Assembly: GCA_963715995.1 (NCBI GenBank)
Contig: OY970283.1
Coordinates: 1,054,001-1,118,000, forward strand
DNA length: 64,000 nucleotides
Direction: 5' to 3'
Origin: DATBDN01 sp963715995
GTDB lineage: Bacteria; Actinomycetota; Thermoleophilia; Solirubrobacterales; Thermoleophilaceae
The translations under genes and the position numbers were made by a program. Below, piece after piece: positions 34,922 to 42,251 of the stretch. Positions within the stretch are counted from its first letter, which is position 1; every line of letters starts with the position of its first letter. The notes beneath the pieces are model-generated. The model was not told where the DNA came from. It did not search any database and saw nothing but the letters and a program-made list of their open reading frames with translations.

Positions 34922-36226
34922 CTACGCGATCTTCATCCCCGAGATCGCTCGCGCTATCACCAGCCGCTGGATCTCGGACGTGCCCTCGAAGATCGTGTAG
35001 ATCTTGGCGTCGCGGTGCATCCGCTCGACGGGGAACTCGCGTGTGTAGCCGTTGCCGCCGAGGATCTGGATCGCTCGCTCGGTCGACCAGACGGCCACCT
35101 CGCCCGCCTTCAGCTTCGACATCGAGCCCTCGGCGTTGTTGAAGTCCTTGCCGGTGCGGCCCATCCACGACGCGCGCCAGACGAGCAGGCGCGCGCAGTC
35201 GATCTCCATCTTCATGTCAGCCAGCGTGAACGCGATCGCCTGGTTCTCGATGATCTTGCGGCCGAACTGCGCGCGCTCCTTCGCGTACTCGAGCGAGTAC
35301 TCGTACGCCGCGCGTGCGATGCCCACCGCCTGGGCGCCCACGGTCGGGCGCGATACCTCGAACGTCTGCATCGCGGCCTGGCGCTTGGCCTTCGTGCCTT
35401 CGCGCGCCCGCGCGAGCCGCTCGTCGAGCTTCTCCTTGCCGCCGAGCAGGCAGGAGCCCGGAATGCGGCAGTCGTCCAGGTGCACGTCTGCCGTGTGCGA
35501 CGCCCGCAGCCCGTGCTTCTTCACCTTCGTGCCCATCTCGAGACCCGCTGTGCCGGGCGGGATCACGAACGCGGCCTGCCCGCGAGCACCAAGCTCGCGG
35601 TCGACGGATGCCACGACCACGTGGACAGCCGCGATACCACCGTTGGTCGCCCAGGCCTTCTGGCCGTTCAAGACCCATTCGTCAGTGGCCTCGTCGTACT
35701 TGGCCATCGTGCGCAGCGACGACACGTCGGAGCCCGCGTCCGGCTCCGACACGCAGAACGCGCCGACCGCCGGCTCGGCCTCGGTGCCGAAGCACTGGGG
35801 CACCCACTCGCCGAGCTGCTCGGGCGTGCCCGACGAGGCGATACCCGCCACGGCCAAGGTTGTGCCCATCAGCGACATGCCGATCCCAGCGTCGCCCCAG
35901 AACAGCTCCTCGTTGACGATCGGGAACGTGATCCCGGTCGGATCGGCCCAGAACTGCGCGATCCCCTCGAAGCCGTAGAGGCCGATCTTCGCCGCCTCCT
36001 GGATGATCGGCCAGGGCGTCTCCTCGCGCTCGTCCCACTCGGACGCGGCCGGCCGCATCACGTTCTCGGCGAACCCGTGGACCCAGTCGCGGATGTCCTT
36101 CTGGTCCTGGTTCAACTCCATCGAGAAGTCGCCCGACTGGGGCTCGTTCCCGGCCAGGTATTCCTCGGCGGCTGCCGCCGCGCTGGGCTCGTCGCGGGCT
36201 TCTTCTGTGGCTGTCGTCTGTTCCAT
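34922..36226 (-). CDS. Acyl-CoA dehydrogenase
   Basis: A 434-aa flavoenzyme for the first step of beta-oxidation or a related acyl-CoA desaturation. Seen: helical N-domain with N-E-E-L-F-W-G-D-A-G-I-G, the FAD segment AFCVSEPDAGSD and W-V-L-N-G-Q-K-A-W-A-T-N-G, and the C-terminal I-L-G-G-N-G-Y-T-R-E-F-P-V-E-R followed by Y-T-I-F-E-G-T-S-E-I-Q-R with the catalytic Glu. ATG 36226 (M-E-Q-T-T-A) is followed by an acidic leader of about 35 residues not needed for the fold. The gene lies between radA and disA and is divergent from disA. Confidence 0.92.
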   Translation of the reverse strand: MEQTTATEEARDEPSAAAAAEEYLAGNEPQSGDFSMELNQDQKDIRDWVHGFAENVMRPAASEWDEREETPWPIIQEAAKIGLYGFEGIAQFWADPTGITFPIVNEELFWGDAGIGMSLMGTTLAVAGIASSGTPEQLGEWVPQCFGTEAEPAVGAFCVSEPDAGSDVSSLRTMAKYDEATDEWVLNGQKAWATNGGIAAVHVVVASVDRELGARGQAAFVIPPGTAGLEMGTKVKKHGLRASHTADVHLDDCRIPGSCLLGGKEKLDERLARAREGTKAKRQAAMQTFEVSRPTVGAQAVGIARAAYEYSLEYAKERAQFGRKIIENQAIAFTLADMKMEIDCARLLVWRASWMGRTGKDFNNAEGSMSKLKAGEVAVWSTERAIQILGGNGYTREFPVERMHRDAKIYTIFEGTSEIQRLVIARAISGMKIA

Positions 36227-36292
36227 GGGCGCGAAGTGTTCCAGCTTCACGAAAAATCCGCATAAAACACGGCGAAATCGGGGCCTGTCTCC

Positions 36293-36298
36293 TACAAT
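36293..36298 (+). promoter_or_regulatory. Putative disA -10 element TACAAT
   Basis: TACAAT is a near-consensus -10, 14 nt before ATG 36307 and 8 nt before ATG 36301. It favours 36307 as the start of a leaderless disA transcript. Confidence 0.5.
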
Positions 36299-36306
36299 CA
36301 ATGTCG

Positions 36307-37416
36307 ATGGACCCGGCTCCCGACGACGTTTCTGACCTCGAGAGCCGCCAAGAACCGCGTCTCGTCAGGGCACTGGAGATGGTCGCGCCCGGCACGGCAG
36401 TGCGGGAGGGCATCGAGCACATCCTGCATGCCCACACGGGCGCTCTGATCTGCATCGGGGACAGCGACGAGCTGTCCTTCTTGTATTCGGGGGGCGTGAA
36501 GCTGGAGGTCGACTACACGCCGGCGATGCTCTACCAGCTGGCCAAGATGGACGGCGCGATCACCCTCTCGGAGAACGCGACCAAGATCCAGTGGGCGAAC
36601 GTGCAGCTGATGCCGGATCCCACGATCGCGTCGCTCGAGACCGGCACGCGCCACCGCACCGCCGAGCGCGTCTCGAAGCAGACGAGCGCGCTCGTGATCG
36701 CGATCTCCGCCGACCGCTCGATCGTGTCGATCTACCTCGACGGCGCCAAGTACATCCTCGAGGACATCCCGATCGTGCTCGCCAAGGCCAACCAGGCACT
36801 GGCCACGCTCGACAAGTACCGCAGCCGGCTCGACCAGGTGTCGACACGACTGACCGCGCTCGAGTTCGAGGGCGGCGTGACGCTCCATGACGTCCTGACC
36901 GTGCTCCAGCGCTCCGAGCTGGTCACGCGAATGGCGGTCGAGATCGAGCGCTACATCGTCGAGCTCGGCACCGAGGGCCGCCTGATCGAGATGCAGCTGG
37001 AGGAGGTCATGGTGGGCGTCGCGACCGAGCGCGGCTCGCTCGTCCACGACTACATGGTCGCCGACGGTGAGGAGGGCTTCGCGCTCGTCCTCGACTCGCT
37101 CGCCCGCCTGCCGCATCAGGACCTACTTGACTTCGGCCGGCTGGCCGAACTGTTGGGCTACGACCGCAAGGTCAACACGCTCGACCACCCGGTGTCCCCG
37201 CGGGGACACCGGATTCTGGGGCGCATCCCACGCCTTCCGAAGCTGCTGATCCAGCGCATCGTCGAGGAATTCGGCGGGCTCGAGGAGATCCTCGCTGCCG
37301 GCGATGCCGAGCTGGAGGCCGTGGAGGGTGTCGGCGACGTACGCGCGAAGGAGATCCGCGAGGGCCTTCGCCGCCTGCAGGAGATCAATCTCGTGGACCG
37401 CTACCTGCAAACGTAA
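36307..37416 (+). CDS. disA: Diadenylate cyclase DisA
   Basis: A 369-aa enzyme making cyclic di-AMP and scanning DNA. The DAC domain (residues 25-150) has M-D-G-A-I (catalytic DGA) and T-G-T-R-H-R-T-A-E-R-V-S (RHR motif). A central helical spine follows; the C-terminal helix-hairpin-helix region includes V-S-P-R-G-H-R and V-E-G-V-G-D-V-R-A-K-E-I-R, which bind branched DNA. ATG 36307 is preferred over 36301 on promoter position. carD follows 24 nt downstream. Confidence 0.95.
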   Translation: MDPAPDDVSDLESRQEPRLVRALEMVAPGTAVREGIEHILHAHTGALICIGDSDELSFLYSGGVKLEVDYTPAMLYQLAKMDGAITLSENATKIQWANVQLMPDPTIASLETGTRHRTAERVSKQTSALVIAISADRSIVSIYLDGAKYILEDIPIVLAKANQALATLDKYRSRLDQVSTRLTALEFEGGVTLHDVLTVLQRSELVTRMAVEIERYIVELGTEGRLIEMQLEEVMVGVATERGSLVHDYMVADGEEGFALVLDSLARLPHQDLLDFGRLAELLGYDRKVNTLDHPVSPRGHRILGRIPRLPKLLIQRIVEEFGGLEEILAAGDAELEAVEGVGDVRAKEIREGLRRLQEINLVDRYLQT

Positions 37417-37440
37417 GAAGAAGAAGGCTAGGAGGACGTC

Positions 37441-38013
37441 ATCAGCGATTCAGTGTTGGAAGACATCGGGGAGATCGAGTTCGCCCCGCCGCCTCCCGCC
37501 AATTACAAGGTCGGCGACCACGTGGTGTATCCGCACCACGGCGCCGGGAAGGTCGAGCGCAAGGAGATCAAGGAGCTGCTCGGCGAGAAGCGTGAGTACC
37601 TGACCATCCGCATCATCCACAACGACATGACGGTGATGGTGCCGTGCGAGAAGGCCGGGCAGGTAGGCCTCCGCAACATCATCGGCGCGAGCGCCATCAA
37701 GAAGGTCATGGCGGTGCTGACCGACGACGTCAGCTCGATGCCGAAGAACTGGAACCGCCGGTTCAAGTTCAACCGCGAGAAGATCAAGACCGGCGACATC
37801 TACGAGCTGGCCGAGGTCGTCCGCAACCTGGCCATCCGCGAGTTCGAAAAGGGCCTCTCGACCGGCGAGAAGCAGATGTACACGCGTGCGCGCAAGATCC
37901 TCGCCTCCGAGCTGATGTACGCGCTCGCGATGGACGAGGAGGAAGCCGAGGACCACCTCACCGACGTGATGCGCGAGGCGCACACCGGTCGTGGCGGCCT
38001 GAGCAAGAAGTAG
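37441..38013 (+). CDS. carD: CarD-family RNA polymerase-binding regulator
   Basis: A 190-aa protein that binds RNA polymerase beta and stabilises open complexes. Residues 18-75 are the RNAP-interaction domain (K-V-G-D-H-V-V-Y-P-H-H-G-A-G); the rest is the helical DNA-binding domain. GTG 37453 is the first canonical start, but a perfect AGGAGG (37430-37435) is 17 nt from it and only 5 nt from ATC 37441, giving M-S-D-S-V-L-E-D. ATC is therefore the probable start, a very rare initiation codon. It shares the disA-carD-ispD order. Confidence 0.93.
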   Translation: MSDSVLEDIGEIEFAPPPPANYKVGDHVVYPHHGAGKVERKEIKELLGEKREYLTIRIIHNDMTVMVPCEKAGQVGLRNIIGASAIKKVMAVLTDDVSSMPKNWNRRFKFNREKIKTGDIYELAEVVRNLAIREFEKGLSTGEKQMYTRARKILASELMYALAMDEEEAEDHLTDVMREAHTGRGGLSKK

Positions 38014-38018
38014 CCGCC

Positions 38019-38660
38019 CTGATACTGGGGATCCTGGCCGGAGCCGGCGCAGGGGATCGTCTCGGCGCCGGCGCGCCGAAGGCCTTCGTCCGCTGCGCCG
38101 GCCGCGAGCTGTGGGAATGGAGCGCCGCGACGATGCTCGACGTGTGCGACCGCGTGGTGATGGCTGTCCCCCAGCGGCAAGGTCTGACAGACCTTCATAT
38201 GGGGGACGTCGAGCGTGTCGCCGGTGGGGCTCATCGCTCGGAGTCGGTCCGCAACGCGATGGCTCTGGCGCCCGATGCGGACCTCGTGGTCGTGCACGAC
38301 GCTGCGCGGCCGTTCGCCTCCGCGGATCTGTTCCGTGCCTGCATCGCTGCGGTCGAGCGCGGAGCCGATGCCGCTGTCGCGGCCGCACCGGTGACCGACA
38401 CGATCAAGGAGGCGGATGCGGAGCGACGCGTCGTCCGCACGCTCGACCGCAGCGCGCTGTGGTCGATCCAGACGCCGCAGGCCTTCCGCGCCGACGTGCT
38501 GCGCCGCGCGCTCGACTCGGACGCCGTTGCGTCCGCGACCGACGACGCGTCGCTGGTCGAGTCGCTTGGCGGTGACGTGCGCATCGTCGAGGCGCCCGCG
38601 GGCAACTTCAAGGTCACCTGGCCCGAGGACCTGGCTCGCGCCGAGGCGCTGCTGTGCTGA
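38019..38660 (+). CDS. ispD: 2-C-methyl-D-erythritol 4-phosphate cytidylyltransferase
   Basis: About 213 aa, third step of the MEP isoprenoid pathway. The CTP loop is L-A-G-A-G-A-G-D-R-L-G-A-G-A-P-K; V-A-G-G-A-H-R-S-E-S-V, V-V-V-H-D-A-A-R-P-F and F-K-V-T-W-P-E-D-L follow. No ATG, GTG or TTG precedes the nucleotide loop after the carD stop; CTG 38019 (or ATA 38022, CTG 38025) must serve. A long double-stem palindrome lies at codons 50-63. The 3' end overlaps the PHP gene by 7 nt; ispF is two genes on. Confidence 0.9.
   Translation: MILGILAGAGAGDRLGAGAPKAFVRCAGRELWEWSAATMLDVCDRVVMAVPQRQGLTDLHMGDVERVAGGAHRSESVRNAMALAPDADLVVVHDAARPFASADLFRACIAAVERGADAAVAAAPVTDTIKEADAERRVVRTLDRSALWSIQTPQAFRADVLRRALDSDAVASATDDASLVESLGGDVRIVEAPAGNFKVTWPEDLARAEALLC
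38166..38207. repeat. Double-stem palindrome inside ispD
   Basis: An 8-bp outer stem, GTCCCCCA (38166-38173) with TGGGGGAC (38200-38207), encloses a 7-bp inner stem, AAGGTCT (38179-38185) with AGACCTT (38189-38195) around GAC. The encoded region lies between the V-M-A-V-P strand and V-A-G-G-A-H-R, a variable loop of IspD. Confidence 0.65.
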
Positions 38661-39481
38661 CCGACTACCACCTGCACCTGCGACCGGACGAGCACGAGGC
38701 AACCGCCGCGCAGTACTTCACGACCGCGAACGCCGAGCGCTACCGGGAGGCGGCCGCCGAGCGCGGGATCACGGAGCTCGGGGTCGCCGAGCACATTCAC
38801 CGCTTCCGTCAGGCGCTCGAGGTCTGGGACCACCCGTTCTGGCGCTCCTACGCGGTCGACGACCTGGACGAGTACTGCGCCTTCGTGCGCGAAGAGACCG
38901 ACCTGAGGCTGGGCATCGAGGCCGACTTCATCGGCGGCCGCGAGGATCGCATGGCGAACCTGCTTGACGGGCGCGACTGGGACTACGTCGTCGGCTCGGT
39001 GCACTTCCTGGAGGACCGGGCGCTCGACATGGAGGAGTGGTCGGTGTGGCTGAAGGGCGAGTCGTCCGAGCGCATCTGGACGCGCTACTTCGCTGCCCTC
39101 GCGGCCTCGGCGCGCAGCGGCCTGTTCGACATCCTCGCCCACCCGGATCTGGTGAAGATCTGGGGCGAGGACAAGCCGTTGCCCGACGGCGACCTGCGCC
39201 GCTTCTACTACCCGGCGATGGAGGTCATCGCCGAGTGCGACGTGGCGATCGAGGTCTCCACGGCGGGTCTTCGCAAGCCGGTCGGAGAGATCTACCCGGC
39301 ACCGGAGTTCCTCGAGATGGCGGTGGACGCCGGCAAGCCGCTGGCGCTGTCGTCCGACGCGCACCTTCCCGAGCAGCTGGGCCACGAGTACGACCGGGCG
39401 CTGGAACTGCTGGACTCGCTGGGAGTGAAGGAGATCGCCGTGTTCGAAGGCCGGCAGCGGCGCATGGAGCCGATCGGATGA
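38654..39481 (+). CDS. PHP-domain phosphoesterase (histidinol-phosphatase-like)
   Basis: A 275-aa metal-dependent phosphoesterase of the PHP superfamily. Metal motifs: D-Y-H-L-H-L (residues 4-9), A-E-H-I-H-R, G-I-E-A-D-F-I, G-S-V-H-F-L, D-I-L-A-H-P-D and S-S-D-A-H. Closest in look to HisK-type histidinol phosphatases, but the context is isoprenoid and tRNA genes, so the substrate is unclear. GTG 38654 is inside the ispD end; the 3' end overlaps ispF by ATGA. Confidence 0.85.
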   Translation: MLTDYHLHLRPDEHEATAAQYFTTANAERYREAAAERGITELGVAEHIHRFRQALEVWDHPFWRSYAVDDLDEYCAFVREETDLRLGIEADFIGGREDRMANLLDGRDWDYVVGSVHFLEDRALDMEEWSVWLKGESSERIWTRYFAALAASARSGLFDILAHPDLVKIWGEDKPLPDGDLRRFYYPAMEVIAECDVAIEVSTAGLRKPVGEIYPAPEFLEMAVDAGKPLALSSDAHLPEQLGHEYDRALELLDSLGVKEIAVFEGRQRRMEPIG

Positions 39482-39960
39482 GCTTCCGCTCGGGCATCGG
39501 CTTCGACGTGCACCGCTTCGAAGAGGGCCGCCCGCTGGTGCTCGGCGGCGTGACCGTGCTCTCCGACAAGGGGCTGATCGGGCACTCGGACGCCGACGTC
39601 GTCACTCACGCGCTCATGGACGCGCTGCTGGGCGCCGCGGCGCTCGGCGACATCGGCGACCACTTCCCCGACACCGATCCCAAGTGGAAGGACGCGCGCA
39701 GCGTCGATCTGCTGACGAGCGTGCGCGACATGCTCGCCCACCGCGGCTACGCGATCCAGTCGCTGGACGCGGCGGTCATGTGCGAGGCGCCGCGGCTCGG
39801 TCCCTACCGCGACCGCATGCGCCAGGAGATCGCGGCGGCCACCCGCCTGGACCGCTCGCAGGTGAGCGTCAAGTTCGGCACGAACGAAGGGCTGGGCTTC
39901 GTCGGCCGGGGCGAGGGAATCGCCTGCATGGCCACGGCCACGATCGAGTGGGTCGGCTAG
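39478..39960 (+). CDS. ispF: 2-C-methyl-D-erythritol 2,4-cyclodiphosphate synthase
   Basis: A 160-aa trimeric MEP-pathway enzyme. G-I-G-F-D-V-H-R-F (metal His), H-S-D-A-D-V-V-T-H-A-L-M-D-A-L-L-G-A, D-I-G-D-H-F-P-D-T-D and the late F-G-T-N-E-G-L-G-F-V-G-R-G-E-G-I match the family throughout. ATG 39478 overlaps the PHP stop (ATGA). Confidence 0.95.
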   Translation: MSFRSGIGFDVHRFEEGRPLVLGGVTVLSDKGLIGHSDADVVTHALMDALLGAAALGDIGDHFPDTDPKWKDARSVDLLTSVRDMLAHRGYAIQSLDAAVMCEAPRLGPYRDRMRQEIAAATRLDRSQVSVKFGTNEGLGFVGRGEGIACMATATIEWVG

Positions 39961-39963
39961 CTT
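39958..39963 (+). promoter_or_regulatory. Putative -10 element TAGCTT for cysS
   Basis: TAGCTT begins with the ispF stop codon and lies 12 nt before the cysS GTG at 39970. Confidence 0.35.
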
Positions 39964-39969
39964 GCGTTC

Positions 39970-41337
39970 GTGCGCGCCATCCGCATCCACGACACGCTCA
40001 CGAACGCGCCGAAGCTGCTCGAGCCGCGCGACCCAGGGAAGGTCGGGATCTACGCCTGCGGCCCGACGGTCTACGGCCGCATCCACGTCGGCAACGCACG
40101 CCCGTACGTCGTCTTCTCGCTGCTGAAGCGCTTCCTCGAGCACGAGGGCTACGAGGCGCAGCTGGTCATCAACGTCACCGACGTGAACGACAAGATCTAC
40201 GCGGCCGCGGAGGATCGCGGCGTCCCGAGCGAGCAGCTCGCGGCCGAGATGACCGCGGCGTACGTGGCTGACACCGACGGCCTTGGCCTCGGCAGGCCGG
40301 ACGCCGAGCCGAAGGCAGCCGAGACCGTCGGCCCGATCGTGGCCCTGATCGAGGCGCTCGTCGAGCAGGGCGCCGCCTATCCCGCGGGCGAGGGCGACGT
40401 CTACTTCCGCGTCGGGTCGTTCCCGGACTACGGGAAGCTCTCCAACCGCGCGCTCGAGGACATGCAGCAGGGGGAGGATGACGCCGATCGCGCTGGCATC
40501 AAGGAGGCCGCCCAGGACTTCGCGCTCTGGAAAGGCCGCAAGGCTGGCGAGGACACCTCGTGGCCGTCACCGTGGGGCGAAGGGCGGCCGGGCTGGCACA
40601 TCGAGTGCTCGGCGATGGCGGAGGAGATCCTCGGCACCGACTTCGACATCCACGGCGGCGGCGCCGACTTGGTCTTTCCCCACCACGAAAACGAGATCGC
40701 GCAGACCGAGGCCGCGCGGCACGAGCCGCTCGCGCGGATCTGGATGCACAACGGCATGGTGCGCCTGGACGGCGAGAAGATGGCCAAGTCGGTGGGCAAC
40801 ATCCGGCTGCTGCACGAGGCGCTGGCAGCGGTCGGGCGCGACACGCTGGTCATGTACTTCGTGAGCGGCCACTACCGCCAGCCGCTCGTCTACGGCGATG
40901 ACACGCTCGCCGACGCGCGCGGCTCGGTCGAGCGCATCCGCGACTTCGCGCTGCGGCTGAGCGCGGACGGGGAGGTCCCGGCCGAGGCGGTCGACTACGA
41001 GGAGCGCTTCTACGCCGCGCTGGCCGACGACTTCAACACGCCGGCCGCCCGTGCCGAGCTGTTCGACTGGATCACGGAGGCCAACCGCCGCATCGACCAG
41101 GGCGAGCGGATCGCGCCCGGGCCGCTGCCCGGGATGCTGCGCGTGCTCGGCCTGGAGAACCTGCTGGACGCGGATGAGGCGCCGGACGATGCCGCGCTGG
41201 CGCTGCTCGACGAGCGCGAAAATGCCCGCAAATCGCGTGATTTTGCGACTGCCGACGCACGCCGCGACGAGCTGGACGCGCTCGGCTGGGTGGTGCGCGA
41301 CACGGCCGAGGGCCCGCAGCTCGTGCGCAAGCGGTGA
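39970..41337 (+). CDS. cysS: Cysteinyl-tRNA synthetase
   Basis: A 455-aa class I synthetase. Y-A-C-G-P-T-V-Y-G-R-I-H-V-G-N contains a zinc Cys and the HIGH-type motif; W-H-I-E-C-S-A-M and H-H-E-N-E-I-A-Q hold further zinc ligands; K-M-A-K-S-V-G-N is the KMSKS loop. The C-terminal helical domain ends L-V-R-K-R. Its TGA overlaps a GTG that begins a chain of two short open frames leading to rlmB. Confidence 0.95.
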   Translation: MRAIRIHDTLTNAPKLLEPRDPGKVGIYACGPTVYGRIHVGNARPYVVFSLLKRFLEHEGYEAQLVINVTDVNDKIYAAAEDRGVPSEQLAAEMTAAYVADTDGLGLGRPDAEPKAAETVGPIVALIEALVEQGAAYPAGEGDVYFRVGSFPDYGKLSNRALEDMQQGEDDADRAGIKEAAQDFALWKGRKAGEDTSWPSPWGEGRPGWHIECSAMAEEILGTDFDIHGGGADLVFPHHENEIAQTEAARHEPLARIWMHNGMVRLDGEKMAKSVGNIRLLHEALAAVGRDTLVMYFVSGHYRQPLVYGDDTLADARGSVERIRDFALRLSADGEVPAEAVDYEERFYAALADDFNTPAARAELFDWITEANRRIDQGERIAPGPLPGMLRVLGLENLLDADEAPDDAALALLDERENARKSRDFATADARRDELDALGWVVRDTAEGPQLVRKR

Positions 41338-41372
41338 CGGTCTACGGCCGCAATCCGGTGCGCAAGCGGTGA
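41334..41372 (+). CDS. 12-aa upstream open frame 1 (copy of RlmB N-terminus)
   Basis: GTG ACG GTC TAC then G-R-N-P-V-R-K-R and TGA: a 12-residue frame that copies the RlmB N-terminus (Y-G-R-N-P-V-R) and ends with the cysS C-terminal codons (R-K-R). Its GTG overlaps the cysS stop. Translation is inferred only from the perfect GTGA coupling; the peptide may have no function of its own. Confidence 0.35.
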   Translation: MTVYGRNPVRKR

Positions 41373-41407
41373 CGGTCTACGGCCGCAATCCAGTGTGCGA
41401 GCCGTGA
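41369..41407 (+). CDS. 12-aa upstream open frame 2 (copy of RlmB N-terminus)
   Basis: The second copy reads T-V-Y-G-R-N-P-V-C-E-P and ends in TGA overlapping the rlmB GTG at 41404. Ribosomes ending cysS could reinitiate on each GTGA in turn, so these frames would act as a relay to rlmB. Expression is unproven. Confidence 0.35.
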   Translation: MTVYGRNPVCEP

Positions 41408-42081
41408 TCATCTACGGCCGCAATCCCGTGCGCGAGGCGATCGCTGCGGGCCGGCGTCCCGTGAAGCGCATCTGGTCCACCCATCCCGGCGACTGGGAGG
41501 GCGCGCAGCCGATCGACGCCGCCGCGCTGAGCGAGCTGGCCGGGTCGGTCGACCACCAGGGCGTGGCGGCCGAGGTCGGCCCCTACCCGTACGTGGGGGA
41601 GCGCGAGCTGCTCACGGCGGACGACGCCCTGGTGGTGGTGCTCGACCAGATCCAGGACCCGCGCAACCTCGGAGCGGTCGCACGCGTGGCGGAATGCGCC
41701 GGCGCCAGCGGCATCGCCATCCCCGACCGTCGCTCCGCGGAGATAACTCCTGCCGCCTGCAAGACCTCGGCCGGCGCGGTCGAGCATCTGCCGATCGCGC
41801 GGGTGCGCAACGTGGCCGACTTCCTCGACGTGGCCAAGAAGGAGGGCGCGTGGGTCTACGGCGCCGCGGCCGGCGCGCCCGTGAGCTACGACGAGCCCGA
41901 CTACAGCGGCCGCGTCGTGCTCGTGATGGGCTCAGAGGGCAAGGGGCTGCGCCCGCGCGTGGCCGACCACTGCGACCAGCTCGTGAGCCTGCCAGTGCTG
42001 GGGCGGGTGGGGTCGCTGAACGTCTCCACAGCCGCGGCGGCCATCCTGTACGGAATCTTGCAATCGCGCCGACGGGGTTGA
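41404..42081 (+). CDS. rlmB: 23S rRNA 2'-O-methyltransferase RlmB (SpoU family)
   Basis: A 225-aa SPOUT methyltransferase for the peptidyl-transferase region of 23S rRNA. An N-terminal substrate-binding domain (I-I-Y-G-R-N-P-V-R-E-A) precedes the knot: V-V-L-D-Q-I-Q-D-P-R-N-L-G-A (motif 1), L-V-M-G-S-E-G-K-G-L-R-P (motif 2) and L-N-V-S-T-A-A-A (motif 3). GTG 41404 fits the GTGA chain; GTG 41395 in frame would add three residues. Confidence 0.93.
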   Translation: MIIYGRNPVREAIAAGRRPVKRIWSTHPGDWEGAQPIDAAALSELAGSVDHQGVAAEVGPYPYVGERELLTADDALVVVLDQIQDPRNLGAVARVAECAGASGIAIPDRRSAEITPAACKTSAGAVEHLPIARVRNVADFLDVAKKEGAWVYGAAAGAPVSYDEPDYSGRVVLVMGSEGKGLRPRVADHCDQLVSLPVLGRVGSLNVSTAAAAILYGILQSRRRG

Positions 42082-42106
42082 CACGGACACATAACTCCGT
42101 CATTCT
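42078..42106 (+). promoter_or_regulatory. Putative promoter of the sigma factor gene
   Basis: TTGACA (42078-42083), overlapping the rlmB stop, is followed after 17 bp by CATTCT (42101-42106). This is the best-matched -35/-10 pair in the window and would start RNA at about 42113. Confidence 0.55.
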
Positions 42107-42251
42107 GCGCGTCGACGGAGGATGTGAACCTGCACTTGAGGGTTAGTCCGGGGGCGCCCGGAGCAGCCGGCAAGCACAGGTAGACCTTGGACCTCACATA
42201 GAAGGAAAAAGGCGCTGCCAGGGGAGGTAAGCGCGCCGCGAAAGGATATTC
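42107..42251 (+). other. Long leader of the sigma factor mRNA
   Basis: About 140 nt lie between the predicted start site and the GTG at 42252, in a window where most leaders are absent. It contains a GC-rich dyad (CCGGGGGCGCCCGG near 42148) and purine-rich GGGGAGG and AAAGGA tracts, the latter serving as Shine-Dalgarno. I do not recognise a riboswitch class, and no open frame of note is present. Confidence 0.4.

Larger units (their letters stand above)
41334..41438 (+). repeat. 35-bp tandem triplication at the cysS/rlmB junction
   Basis: Three 35-bp units start at 41334, 41369 and 41404. Units 1 and 2 differ at a few positions near their 3' ends; unit 3 is the start of rlmB. Each begins GTGA and contains TCTACGGCCGCAATCC. 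The unit length is not a multiple of three, so each copy moves the frame and preserves a GTGA stop/start overlap. The unit also includes the last codons of cysS, so the duplication spanned the junction. Confidence 0.9.

Noticed and set aside
37189..37212. A perfect 24-bp palindrome in disA, first taken as another inserted repeat.
   Set aside because: It encodes V-S-P-R-G-H-R, a segment conserved in DisA proteins without an insertion, so the symmetry is better explained by codon choice.
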